This document shows positions 33,801 through 48,800 of a stretch of 64,000 nt of DNA, piece after piece. The notes beneath the pieces were generated by a model, which was not told where the DNA came from, did not search any database, and was given only the letters and a program-made list of their open reading frames with translations. How positions within the stretch are numbered: position 1 is the first letter of the stretch; every line of letters begins with the position of its first letter. The DNA is taken from NCBI GenBank assembly GCA_035222895.1, contig JAVYIG010002751.1:124001-188000 (forward strand), read 5' to 3'. A program made the translations under genes and the position numbers. Source of the stretch: Strongylocentrotus droebachiensis. Taxonomy: Eukaryota > Echinodermata > Echinoidea > Camarodonta > Strongylocentrotidae.

Positions 33801-36800
33801 ATTAGATGGAACTGAAAATGTAGACACATTAGTACCAAGGTCGCTAAAGCTTTTTATACATAATGACTGTAAGAGGTGTGGTATGGATGTTGCTTTGCTG
33901 CAGCACTAGTTGGAAGTAGACTTTTTAACTGAAAGGATGAACTCAGAGAACTGCGACCAATTGCCCGTTTAATTGTATGCAGTGTGACGGTAGTCATCAA
34001 GAACTGCTGGCCCCATAAAGGCTTTCCCGGCTTTTTTTTTACCTCGTCATGGGTGCTTCCACTGCGAATGTATCAAGCAAGCCATAGTCAAGTTTCTTGT
34101 GGACCATATTGAAAGTTTTACGACTGCCCTGACGGTAGATTGCAGGGACCGTATCACACCCTGTCACAGCTTAAAGAAACATCAGGCAATTTCTAGTGTC
34201 CTCTATGGCATGCTGAATTTCATGAATGTTGAAGACCGTGACAGGATTCCGCGGCATAGCATGTGCATATCTGTGGAAGTGGTTGCCGGAGCAACTAGCA
34301 TGACCAGTAAATCTGTGTCCTTACCAACGACAACAACGGGCACCTGTTCTGACTCTGCTACTGCTTGTGCTGTAGAGACAATCAGGTTAGTGGCATCCGC
34401 TTCTGTCTGCTTGATACCGGTACGTATTTTGTCACGTAGAGTTTGTATAAGTCTCATCTTATTGTTGCTGTTGGCAAGGAAAGCTGTTTTGGGTTGTGCT
34501 TGTTGGCATATAATATATTACCATCAAATAAAGAGGTACATCTTTGGGCTATTCGTCTCTGCTCAGCTACCTTTGTCGAAGTTGCACTTCCATATCCATC
34601 GAACACCACCGTCAAATGAGCTCCATAATGCTTAAGGGTGCTGTAGGCGACCACCATCTTAAACAAAGATAATATTTCTGGCACGTTGGATTGCTTAGAG
34701 AACGAATTCAGCAGGAGACCCAGAGAACTCTTTGTTGGCTTCCGCATCACCCCACCTTTAAAAGGGAAAGTGCGCAGGAATATGTTCATAAGCAAAGACC
34801 GATTCCATCTCAGTGTTGTTATTCAGGACACATGTTATTCTGTTGAACAGTAGTGTTGGGTTGACTTATGTGCTTTGTCCCCTGATTTTCACTCTCTTAC
34901 TCTAGGCACCAATGGTCTTCACCTTGTCCTTACGATGTACGTAGCTTGAATTCTGTAAACTTCCTACCATGCATTCGTTTCGGATGCCGCTACTAGGCCG
35001 ATTTGTACAGGTTAATCACAATTAACAGATAAGCCAGCGACAATGCCAGTTGACAAGGAGACCAGGCAATTAGTTTCGTATCAAGCAAATGGTGACGTGC
35101 CTGCAGCCATCCAACAAAGATACATCTTTCTTTATTGTCTCTTGACCTGGTACTTTGCTGTATGTCTTTATGCTGCTCTGGTGTACCAGTGTGTACTCCG
35201 GTGAACTGTTCCAGTTCAGCACAGGTAGGAACACAGTGCGGAAGTGCATGAACCCACTTTAATAGCCAATGTACTGTCTGTGATTCCACGTCCATGAGTC
35301 ATTTCTCTAGATGTTTTCAGCTGCCGCATCAGGAACTTTTCAATGGTCTGATCAGAGAAGCTTTTACCCCAGAATGAATCCACACGGCGGATGGTGAAGT
35401 ATCCCATTTCTGCGAATTGTGTATATTCATTTCCTTGCATGGTTTGCTCTAGAGCTTCCATCTGTTGTAAAAACAACCTGGCAGATTTGAACTAGGGAAG
35501 ATGTCCTGCAGCATGGAAATGTTGTATCATTTCCCTCACACAGCTGAGATGGAGCTTCCAGTCCCCTGTCCTTTCAGCTGGGATGAAACATTGCAGAAGA
35601 GACATAATAAATGTCGGATTTACTGCAACCAAAGTTTCCCTGTGTCCTGCTGCCCGTTCAATGAGTTGTGAAATTATCTGACTTTAAATGTTTGACACAC
35701 TCTTCAGTCAGGTACAGCAGTCACCTTCTTGTCCTGGTTGAGGAGTGCACCATACAGATTCGCTATTAAGTGGTCCTTATCTATGCTGTCTAAGACGCCA
35801 GGTTTACCCATCAACACGCCAATGAGGGCAGCTGAAGTAAGAGTGTGAGCACGAAGAGAAGGGGAAAATGCATGACCAGATTGCATATGTATGACAGACC
35901 CTTTGGCGTACACTGTCTCCCATAGCTCTACAAGCATACTTCTGCCCATGACGTGGACTATATGCTGCCGAGATATGACATGAGGAGGTGAAATACACCA
36001 AAACGGACGATTACTTTTCCTAGGTCTTGAGAAGAAGCTACAATCTCTGCTGCCTTGATGTACGAGGGCTGGTTAAATGTTACTGCACATATATTCTTAA
36101 GTTATATGTTTTTCACATTGTGACTGTGCAAAGTATAGTGCCGTGTAGATGGTACTCGGATTGGAGGGGTCTAAATTTATGAAGGGCAGAGTTTCAACTC
36201 TCGTACTGGTCACTCTGCATGGCCACTTTCATGAAACCAATCCATGAAGGACAAAGCTCATGTTGCTCAGCTCAAGATGTCTATCTGTTCATGTGAGCCA
36301 CACTTCCGGTGTTTATACGAAGCCATTCCAACAATATTGGCGACAGAAATGACCTGGTTAACTAGCAGAAATGACCTGGTCTACTAGCAGAGATGACATG
36401 GCATGTGCTATTGAGGTGCATTTCCTGTTTGAAACCTTGTGACTTTTGCCTTTGCGACAGTAATTGGTACTAATGTGTCTCCATTTTCAATTCCATCTAA
36501 CGTGAGTACTCTTCACGGTTTGCATTCTGTCAGTCTGATGGAAGCAGCCATATGTGTGCATGTGTGTGTGGGTGGGTGGGTTGTATACGTTATGTATAAG
36601 AAATATTTAAATATTTAATGAAAGGTTTATTTGTACTGATATGTATTACAATAGTGCTTTTCTAGTATAGACATTTGATTGTATTCATAACGTACCTACT
36701 TTAATACAGTGAGATAAACTCGAAATAATGGCCATTTTGGATTTCGGAAAGGGCTCAAGTGGTTTTACTGCCACTTGTGTGTTTCAAAATTTATTGATAA

Positions 36801-39800
36801 GTATTTGGTTGAGTTGCTTATGCTGAAAAACATTTATTTAGACATTTAAATTTGGTATTTGGGTTATCTAGTTGCACAGTTAGAAGATATTCAAGAAATG
36901 GCAGCAATTTTGGGCGCCATTTTGGATTTCGGGAAGGGCTAAAGTGGTTTATAGCTACTTGTGTGTTTCAAAATTTATCAACAAGTATTCTATTGAGTTC
37001 CTTATGCTAAAAAACATATATTTAGACATTTAAATTTTGTATTTGGGTTATCTAGTTGCAAAGTTATAAGAAATTCAGGAAATGGCGGCCATTTTGGACG
37101 CCATCTTGGATTACGGAAAACGCTCAAGGAGGATATACGAGGACTTTTAGTATGTTATTCTAGACATATTCCTGGAGCTATCCTGAAAAAATCAGCTTGT
37201 TACCAAAAATGTCCAGGTTTAAGCCTATTTTGACCTAATGCTCTTGGCCTATATTTTCCATTTTCATTATAACGTTTCAAATTTCATAGCCAGGTAATGA
37301 AATACAACGTATTAAAAGTGAAAACAATAACATGTAGAATGCCATGTGAGATTTTCTGTGCATGTGAGTCCTGATGAGAAATCACACTCTTTTCCCCCAT
37401 TCTTGTTATAGATTACCATCACAGTCCAACAGCTCCCAGATCTTAGAAGCTTTCAATACTTGTGTGCCTTTAACTCTTATGAGGTCTCCGCTACAACTAC
37501 CGGTACTACTGTCACCTGTACATCCCCTCCTGCAAACAGCATACCTTCAATTCCAGATGGAAGTAAGTACATGTAAAGATGAAATGTGTATCAGTGCGGA
37601 TTGTACATGTACATGTGCATTGTCTTTGCAAATCTAATTACATCCATCTGTATAAATAGCATGCGCTGGCTATTGATACGTAATTAAAATACCAATGCCT
37701 GTGCAAAATCATTGAAATAGGGTACATATTTTGTTATCTAATGTATTTTTTTTGTTTTTTGTTGTTGACATGTTTTAAAGACAACTCATTAAAACACAAG
37801 AGACATGCAGGAATCCACGAAGTAGAGTGAGTTGAGTGTTGAACACAAGGTGAAGTGTCTCTTTGATTTGAGACCTTCCCATCGTATAAAGGTGTTGAGA
37901 GGTTTATGATATAATGTATATGTAGGACTGATGTAATTACCATTTATATGGCGGCCCTTTAATAATCTGCTTGGTTTTCTTTGTAGGCAGTTACCACTGA
38001 CCCTCAACATTGTCATTAGACAAAAAGCAGAAAGTGGTTCATCATCCTTCACTTATACATGATTTTGTTGGCATTAAGATGATTAGTATGTTTAACATTT
38101 CTTTTCATTTGCTTGCTAGTGTACTTCTTGTACTCGCCTCTGTCTGTTGTCTCAACTGAAACGAGTGTCGACTTTGTGACCACAGATTTCTTCTTCTTTG
38201 ACTGCAGTCGCATTAAATCGTAAGATCTTGAATTCATTACACTTAAGCAAGCTATTTTATCTAGTTGTTCTCGTTGGTATTGGGGATGTTTATAATGATC
38301 AAATTGGAAATTCAGGCAGTATTGTAGAAAGGGTTCGACTGGCGTCATTGTGAATAGTCATATAGTTTTGGTATTAGTTAACTGTCATTTTCAATTCATG
38401 CAGATGTTCACCTTGTGTTACGACCCGCTTCCCATGTGACTGGTGCGTTTATGACAACAAATGTACAGACAATAGCAGCTCATGTCAGACGGGAGATACA
38501 GTTGTTATTAGAGTAAATGTAAGCATGTCATGCAGAGATGCTCGTTTTTCAAGCAAAGCCTGAATTCAGGCTACAAAAGTGTTTTCATGCCATAGTTTCA
38601 GCTTTCCTAGGGTACAAAACAGATCATTGTATATGGTTTTCATGCCCTCACATAAATTTTGTCTGGCATCCTAAAGGAATGAAATGAACATTTATGGACA
38701 CAAAGTTTAATGTCTGTCAATCAAATGGTATTTACAGATATATCTCCTTTTGTTTTATTGTAATTTAACCAAACTTTTGGGGGAAAATTTGGCCAAGAAT
38801 GGTTTGCTTTTGGGGGGCTTTATGTTGCAAATCATATATCAGGGAGCCAACCTTAGTTATGTGAACAACTGTTTACAATGCATAAGCATAAACTAAAGAC
38901 AAAAGTTCAAATAATGAATTGAATTTAATACTGCTCATTTAAGCATGCAGATTTTTTCTTGCTTGCTTTTTTACTACATTTACATGTAATGATAATGTTA
39001 CGGGTACCTCTCCTCGGGGTCCCTCCACCATTTACTGAGCGGCCATAAACGTACACGAGACTCCAATCACCCGCACAAAGGATCTTTTATGAACAGTGAA
39101 ACAATCACTCTAGCAACATCAACGCATTCACACTGCTCTCAATAATACACCGAAACACTGGGTCACTTAATACAGGAACGAAAGGTACTTTATTCACGAA
39201 TAATTATAACATCAATGTAATTCTACTACAACAATACTCTGATTCTCTTCGACTTGCCAAAAATATGTCCTCCCATGTTGGCGCCCAACACCTAACTCCC
39301 CATGCACTGACATGCACCTGCTACGGTGAATCAACTCCGTTACAATAATATAAAACATTTTTATAACACACATATGCACCAAGCAAGGTGCTCAAGTTAC
39401 TGATTTCCATGCTCACATGTTACCTGACTTTTCGTCTCTATAGAATACTGATGGTGCTAGAAACAAAGGACAGGGGTTTTGCCCTCAGCTGCTCGGAGCA
39501 ACAGAATCGTTTCTCATACCAGTCAGTATTCTTTCTGGCTACTCACTATCTGCAAAGAACCTTCCTACAGATCAGTCAAAGGTAATTATATTAATATTAT
39601 GAAGCTAGTAGGGCTACAAGAGATTCACTATTGCATGTACTGGTAGGCAGTTTATATAGAATTTTTGTAAATTCAAGTATAGTGAAAACCATGTGGTGGG
39701 AGTGGACTTACATTACATGTATTACCTCACAACCACTGCTTACAGGTTAAGTCACGGTCAGATTATGAACAAGACTTGACTTCAGTCAAGTATGAATTTA

Positions 39801-42800
39801 CACGTAAATTTATCTTAAACTTCAGACTAGTACATTTGGATTGAAGTAATGTACATTGCAGTTTTTCAATTTTTCTCCAATGGAAACACTTTGGTTTCCT
39901 TATTGTTTCTAACAAGCACACCATACATTGTGATTAAAAAGAAAAGATGCATTCCCGACTTTGTCCCAAATTGATTCTGTAAGTCTGGCACGTACATAAC
40001 ACTCCCTTGCAAACATGATTTTTTTTATATTTCCAGGGCCAAGTAACATATGAGTGCATCCTTGACATTGAAGGAAAAGAAGTGAGAGTACGCAGTACCA
40101 CTTTTAATGAAACCTACATTCTCTGCAATGATGAACAGGTAAAACCTCAAGTTCTGCTCAAACCTAGCATTTATCACAACTTTAACAATAACATATGATT
40201 TTCCAATAACATGAAAACATTGAATTAATATGCAAGTATTCATGGAGTTATAAATTTGACTCTAAAATGTTTAAATGTATATTTAGCATCAACGGTGTGG
40301 CAAATTTAATATACAAACAAAAAAGAAAATGATTATGTTGTCATTCAAATAGTACTTTGAACTCTTATAGTGCCATAATGAATACAGCCCAGAGCCACAG
40401 GGCTAATCTCCATTGTGCCAAGCCACAAATCCCCCCTGTGCCAAGTTTATTTTTGAAATAATCTGATAATCTGATGGTGCGATCTATAGTGCGTGGGAAG
40501 CACTCAGCACATTACAATGGGCATGAACAATAACTGCTATTACGAATGCGAACAAACATGCATGAAGCAGCGAAGCAGTAGGTCACTTGCGTGAATTAAG
40601 CAGTGAATTGATAGTGCGCTCGTGTGTACAAAGTGATATAACGGTAGCGTGCATGCAGTCTTTATGGCAGGGTCTTGGTTGTGTGAATCTCTTTTTTTCT
40701 TCAACTTAAAGATTACTAATTAAGTTCACAGATATATGTTATACCTTTTGTTTTCCACCTACTATTTGGTTACCGGTACTGCTAAAATTACTGAAAAGAT
40801 GATTGCTACTACAAAATCAATTATACAACTCACTCCCAGATCCTAATCAAATGATTGGTCAAGCACGGTCACGTGTGATTCATTAACTGAGCCTATTGCA
40901 CACGTTTTCATGAAAAGGAGTGTAATATTTTCCAGTACTATTGAACTTGTTTTCAGAGCGCAGTAGTGTGCGTAGAGGTTAGAGCGCGTAATACTGCGTG
41001 AGTATGAGCCTATTCTTGCGCAGCACTATGCGTAAATTGGTAGAGGTAATTACTGCGCTTGCTATATCTTTAGCTATGTGTGTGCACTAAATTAAGCCTT
41101 ATTAAACTTGAGATTTATTTGTCAGCCATATACTGTCACGAAACAATCTTGAATAAATTCTTTTTACATCAAGTAACAAGGATCTAGGAGTTTCGTTGTA
41201 TAAAACAAATGATGCATGTTTTCATTTGTTCATTATACGATCTATCCGCTCTCGCTAATGCTGTGTGTATCTATCGCACTCAGCCTAACGGCTTCATGCG
41301 ATAGATACACACAGCCTCAACTCGAGTGCGGATAGATCGTATAATGAACTCATGCGCATGCATCATTTGTATAATAATAGTTGTGAATAAAGACAAACTG
41401 AAGCTTTTTCGCTGTCCACAATGTTCTTTAGTTTCCATTTATGTTGCCTGATTTTAGCTTGCAGTTATTCTTGTGGTTTACTCCAATAAGTGGAAGACAC
41501 AAATGTTCAGTTTGTCTCTGTTCATAGCTATTCTTACTGGTAAAGTACTTGTATATCCAAAGTCTATGATATTCATATTTCTTCACTCTTTTTATGCCTC
41601 CGCCACCGAAGGTGGTGCCGGAGGCATCATGTTTTCGGGTTGTTCGTCCGTACGTCCGTCCGTCCGTACGTCCGTCCCGTTTGACCGTTATCACAATATC
41701 TCAAGAACCATTTAAGATTTAAACTTAAGACTCGGGAATAGTATTTATCACCATAGGAAGATGATCTGATTAGATTTTGGAGTACGTAGGTCAAAGGTCA
41801 CATGTCACAGAGGTCAACTTATGAAATTCCTTGTATTGAGTTTGTTAGCGCGATATCTCAAGAACCATTTGAGATTTAAACTTCAAACTTAAGGATAGTA
41901 TGTATCACCATAGGAAGACGATCTGATTAGATTTTGGAGCACGTATGTCAAAGGTCAAGGGTCACAGAGGTCAACTTATGAAATTCCATACATTGAGATT
42001 GTTATCATGATATCTCAAGAACCACTGGAGATTTAAACTTCAAACTTAGTGATAGTGTGTATCACTATAGGAAAACAATCTGATTACATTTTGGAGCACG
42101 TAGGTCAAAGGTCAAGGGTCATAGAGGTCAACTTATGAAATTCCATACATTGAGATTGTTATCATGATATCTCAAGAACCACTGGAGATGTAAAAACTTC
42201 AAACTTAAGGATAGTATGTATCACCATAGGAAGACGATCTGATTAGATTTTGGAGCACGTAGGTCAAAGGTCAAGGGTCACAGAGGTCAACTTATGAAAT
42301 TCCATACATTGAGATTGTTATCATAATATCTCAAGAACCACAGGAGATTTAAACTTCAAACTTAATGATAGTGTGTATCACCATAGGAAGACAATCTGAT
42401 TAGATTTTGGAGCACGTAGGTCAAAGGTCAAGGGTCACAGAGGTCAACTTATGAAATTCCATACATTGAGATCGTTATCGCGATATCTCAAGAACCACTG
42501 GAGAATTTTCACTTACTTGAATTTGAAAAATTTCTTCCGTTTCGGTTTGTCAAATTGCTCTATGACGGAGGCATCATTTTCGACTGCGCGCAGTCGAATT
42601 CCATCTAGTTTTTGCTATGGAATGAAACCCTGAGATTGCCACATTGTGTGATTGCCACAGAGTATATGATACAGCTACGTATTACTTCTGCCAAAAATAA
42701 ACTGTGGTGTTCCCCTGTTTGTTCCACTAGTTAACCATAGTGAGAACAGCTTTAAAAAACCATGTTGATAGATTTGCACTGCAAGTCCCATCTACTTCCA

Positions 42801-45800
42801 GACAGATTCTCTCTCCTTCTTTTGTCATAACATTGTTTTTTTTTTTTTTTTTTCAGTACATGTACAATGAAAATGTCCTCGAGAAGAATGTCAGTGTCTC
42901 TGTACAGTGGAATGAACAGAACAGCATAGATGACCTGTCAGAAACGCATGGTATTAAAGCCAATAGATGTCTAACATATAATCATGTAACGTTTTACAAG
43001 GAGTCAATGGTACTTTATTTAATATCATTTTAGACAGGTGATATTGGATTTTGAGTTGATCAAAATATGTATTAAAAAATGTTTGCTTCAGATATAACAT
43101 TTTTAAAGATATTACGTGGTGAAATCTTGAATTTGCACTCTAAATTATTGTAAAAGGAGATTGTGAGTAAACCAGTAGACAAAAGTGAAGAAAGTGGGGC
43201 AAGCTCAGATGTTAATTCTGAGGTAATTTTTCATTAGAATAATATTTGTTACCCTTTTCATTTCTTTAACCATTAGAATGTGTCACATACATGTAGACCT
43301 GTGCATGTAGTTCTTGGCACGGGATGAATTTATGTCTTTTGTAATAATTTACCTATGGTTTGTGATCATTCCCTGAGGGATAAGGAGGGATATTATGTCT
43401 ACTCTTTATTACTGTAGTATGTGAGTATATATAGTCAGACTTAAGGATTAATTATTCTTACAATAAGGGGAAGTATGGGTATGTAGTCTGGCACCATGCA
43501 CTTACATGACAGCAGTATTCTTGTGAATGCTCCTGCATGTTTCAAAAGTCTTTCAAAAAATGTCATTAAGAAAATCAGTTTAAAAAAATTATTCTGAATA
43601 AAGAGTGACTTCTGAGCTGCATTTAATGGATATCTTGTTTTGTTGAATTGTAGTCACCCTTTACAAGTGTTCAGTAAACAGAGGAAGTTGCAGTCGATGC
43701 CTTTCCCAAGAAGCAACTCCATCCATCTTGAAGTGTGGTTGGTGTGGTGATGACTGCAATGTCATGCAAAGTGGTGTTTGTCAGCCTGATAACAACCAGT
43801 TTCTCCATCAGAATGAGACACAACTATGTTCAGCACCAGTGATCACTGATGTAAGAGAATATTTGTTCAAACAGGATATAAATGCGAGCTATTAAGTCAT
43901 TCAGATACCATGGTGGTTCTTTTTATGATGACGCAAGTGTAAAACACTTCACATTTTGTTATGTTATAACACATGCAGAGCTTGTAAAGTGAATATTCGT
44001 ATGACCTTTGCTGCGCGCAGTTGTCATTCATATACACGTTCAGAAACAGCATGGTTACCGCGGCATATCTGAACAAGCCTTATATCTGTAGAAAAGTTTT
44101 TAATGTTTAGATTTATTTCATATACATTTATACATATAATTGATATTCATTATTCGTATTATATATAAGGAATCTTATAATTGACACATGATGAGTAAAT
44201 AAAAACAAACAAACAAGATTCTTAAATTCGGAATTATCCCTTTTGACACTAGTGATAGACTGAAGTAGTTTGATATAAAGAGATATGATGGATCAATTTC
44301 TTATTTATTTTTTTCTTTTCTTGCAGTTTGACCCCTTGTCAGGTCCTATTAATGGCCATACAAGATTAGAAATCATCGGAACTGACATTGGAGTGGTATT
44401 TGATGATGTACTTCAAATTTTTATTCAAGATTTGGAGTGCGATTTGAACAACATGGGCGAATATTACCAGCCAGGACAGAGGTAAATCTCATATTTATTC
44501 TTCTTTATTACTTTTATTTCTTTTTTTCTGACTGATATATGTTACAAATGTTCACAATTTTTTTTTTAAATTTTGTACAATTGTACGTTTATGTTTATAA
44601 TGAAAATGTGTTGCCAAACATGTTAAAGGTGTAATTAATTGTTTATATAATATGGAATAAGTAAAATGCATTTCATCAGTTATACAATTGCAAGTAATAG
44701 TGTTACACCACACCAAAGGTTGTGCCGGAGGCATTATGTTTTTTTCGGATTGTCCGTCCATCCCGCTTTCTCGTTAATGCCATATTTCAAACTTGATGAA
44801 AGTATGTATCACATAGGAAGAAAATCTGATTAGATTTTGGATTAACTAGGTCAAAAGTCACAGAGGTCAACTTATTAAATTCTTGGCATTGGCCTCATTA
44901 TTGAGATATCTCAAGAAGCAATTGAGATATGAGGCTCAAATTTGATGATAATATATATCACCATAGGAAGACAATCTGATTATATTTTGGAGTCACTAGG
45001 TCAAAGGTCACATAGGTCAACTTATTACATTCCTGGTATTGATGCACCTTGAGCATTTCTAGAGATGGATATGTTGCGCTTTATAGATATTGTTATTATG
45101 TTATTATTATTGGCCTCCTTATCGTGATATCTCAAGAAGCAATTGAGATATGATGCTTAAACTTGGGGATAGTATGTATCAACATAGGAAGATGATCTGA
45201 TCAGATTTGGGGTTCCAATGTCAAAGGTCACAGAGGTCAATTTCTGAAATAACAGGTTTTAGCCTTGCTTTTGTGATATATAAGGAAATACAAAATGCTT
45301 TTTGTTTTCATTATGATATGTCACAAATAATTCCATGCATTTTGTATACTGAAATTAGGGGGGAAGTATGTAGGAGACGCAGTCGCATTTGTCTTGTTTG
45401 TTTTTGTTTTGCAGTGTAAGTTGTATGGCAGCGATATCTACTGAAGTAAAATCAGGAGGCATTGAAATCACGGTGGCGTCAGGGGGAGGGAATAAGACAG
45501 GACAGAGCACTAAGGAATTTCAGTATAGGGTGAGTAAGATAAAAACCTGTCTAGTTTTTATCCGTCTGCAACTGTGGTGGAAGAGGCATTATTTCATTTA
45601 TTTTTAATGTGGTTTATGTTAAAATTTAATTGAATTGAATGAAAAAGTTTATATGACTATTGAACAAAACAACAACGGCTGAAATAAATTCATGATGTTA
45701 TAAAAGCTTGAATGTCGGCTTTAATATTGATTATTACACATGTAGCCAAAGTATCGGGATATCATTGTTGAGTGAAACAAATTATGGAAATATAGCATAC

Positions 45801-48800
45801 GAACGATGGACATGTTTACATACTTCTTATAATTGCACCCATAAGCTCTTAGTACATGTGCGTGTATATTCTAAAAAACATTTTACTTCTTTCATGGGAG
45901 GGAAGTCAATTTGATCCAAAGTTCATTTTCAACAGTTGTTAGATCAAGATATATGTATTGATTTGTTTGAACATACATTTCATTTCATATCCTTGAAATA
46001 CAAGTATGTACAATATGATAACATGTTGTGGTCTCTGATAGGATCCTGTGATCACAGGGTTTAATCCTAGAGCAGGACCCGTGGCAGGGGGTACAGAAAT
46101 CACTATCAATGGCATGTACCTCGACACTGGAAGGGACATTACTGCAAGATTCAGAGATGCAGATTGCATAGAGATGTAAGTAATGTGTTTTGCATTTAAT
46201 GCTTGATGTAATTATTTTGTAAAGTCCAGCATAAGTCTTTGTTGTTTAAACTTTAATTGTTATTAAAAGTAATGAAGCGCATTGGAATATTGAGAAGAAT
46301 TTGTATGGCTAATGGGCCTTGAGGAATATTTCAGTGTACACATTTCTTCTTTGATGCCATTTTCAAATATGTTGTAATTAATATGTGAACTCCATCATAT
46401 CCATTCATGAAAGGCTCCTTTAATTCAAACAAATATCAGGCAGAGATTGAGATAATAGAAGTACATTAAATATGTAAGTGGGTATTATTTGTTATTTTGA
46501 AGTTCTGTTCAAGACGAAATCGCAACCTGCATCACAAGCAGCATACCGGAGAATGAAGAGGTTTCTGTAATGCTGGCCATGACATTTGATGGAGAAGAAA
46601 GACAATTCAGCGGTTACGACTTTACCTACATGCCAAATCCAAGGATTGAAGATATTGATAGGACAACATCTATCATGTCGTAAGTAACTTGTTTAAAAAG
46701 AATCACTGTGATAAATCACCATGGTTTACCCAGTCATAAAAAGCATTTGGGGGAATTACTTTATCATAGAATTATGACTCAGATAGAAACACATTCTTGT
46801 AAGTTTTAGATTTTTTTTTGAAATTCTGGTATTTTTGAAAGTGGAGATAACAAGTGGTATTAAAAACTACCCATTGGCAATGTAGTAATGTGTAATGTTA
46901 TGCAGAAAGAGAACTCTACCTTTGTTAAGAAAACATTAAAAATATCCCTGTTCATTTTATTGATAGAATATATTTTTTTATTCAAGAAGCAGCATGGTTA
47001 ACATAATTTCACATGTGTCTGTTCCTCCAAAAGCAATTGTATAAAACAATTGGTAAAGTTATCCATGGTATGACATAATGCATCATTATTGCTTCACTAT
47101 TACAAGGTTTTTCATATAATGAGTGAGTTCAACAGTGAACAAAATTCTAACCCCCTTTTTTTTTGGTTCCATTTCTCTGAAGCTTTTATTGATCTGTTTC
47201 TCTAATTTTGTATGCTTTCGCCCAAGCAAACATCTTAACATGTTAATGCTAAAGTGTATCATTATTTTTCATAGATACTATTAGAATATGTAGATTGACA
47301 ATTTGTTAATTTTTTCTTCTTTTTACAATTGACCAAATGTTATACAGATATTGACTGGCAGGGGGTGTAATATCACATTCTTTGGGCCGCTGAAGGGAGT
47401 TATATTTTCCCAAGTGGTTTAACTCCCTTCAGGTCCGAAGAATGTTATATACCCCTTGAAAGTCAATATCTTTTATATTAGATAGCCCCCCCCCAAAAAA
47501 AAAATTATATCTCGAGATAATTCTATCATGAAAGAAAAGCATTTTGGGGGAGAAAAAAATATTTGGATAAAATAATTTTAAGGGAAGAAAAAAATTCTTA
47601 AAAAAAAAACATTTTGGGGCTTTTTGGGGGAAGAAAAACAAAAATGTAGATAAATAATTACCGGTACAAGGGAAAACAAAATTTGAGGAAGAAAAAATGG
47701 ACCCCAGTATTGGTGTAATTGGTGACATACAGTCTACAAGAGAGCGACATGCATTGATTAAAAATATATTCATTTCACCAGCTGGTGAATATAACACTGG
47801 AGAAGTGACCAGCCAGGAAAATATAACAATTACGATCCTCGCAATAGACATCACGTGACGAGCTCTGGACCAATCACATCTCTAAGCTATCTAATATTAT
47901 AAAGTATTCCCTGTCTGTAATTTTCACCTATGGCTGCTTTCTTATACTTCGGTGTTATTTGAAGCATACCTTGAATCTATTTTTATTTCAACAGAGGAGA
48001 TCTCGATATCACACTAACTGGCGTTAGATTTGATCTGATCCAAGAACCCAGGATTGTTGTTACTTCTCTCACAACTGATGCTAGCAACTCTGAGGTATAA
48101 TATGCATTCTCTATATTTCATTCAAGTCCTATTACCAGTAATAGGTATCGGATTATCAAAATATATTTTGCTCTGTATGTAAGGGCATTTATCAGGTTAT
48201 AGTATATTAAAAAATACGAGCTTCATATATTATTTCTACAAAGAGATGTGTCAATTTTAAATACACCCATTAAACATAGATGCAACTTATGAGAAGATTA
48301 TTTGATTATCCTGTACATACTCTAATAGTACATGTGCATTGTAGAAGACATACTAGTCCTTGTGTAGGGTTTTATGTTATCCTTTATTTCTTTCATATTC
48401 CTTAATTGTTTAATATCCCTTAGAATGCTGGGTTAAGCGTTGTTGTTTTTAAGTTGATACTAAACATTTTAGCTATACCCATATATGTTTAGGAGATTGG
48501 TAACCACTGATAGATATGTCTATTGACTGTAAAATATTGGATGACTACCTGTATGCTCTTTCTCAGGCATACACTTGTACATTGTATGTAGTAACATTTA
48601 GATACATTTATTTGACACAGTACTGCTTAGCATACTTTGTATTTGCTTGTACAATTACATGTATGTTGTCAGTTCTATCTAAAAAAATAAATAAATAGTT
48701 CTGCCATGCATACACATTTACATTTGCACATTTAATTGTTAATCTACAGGTTTATTCCCAAATTTTCTATTTGAAATCTCACTTGGTTGTGTTCATGAAT

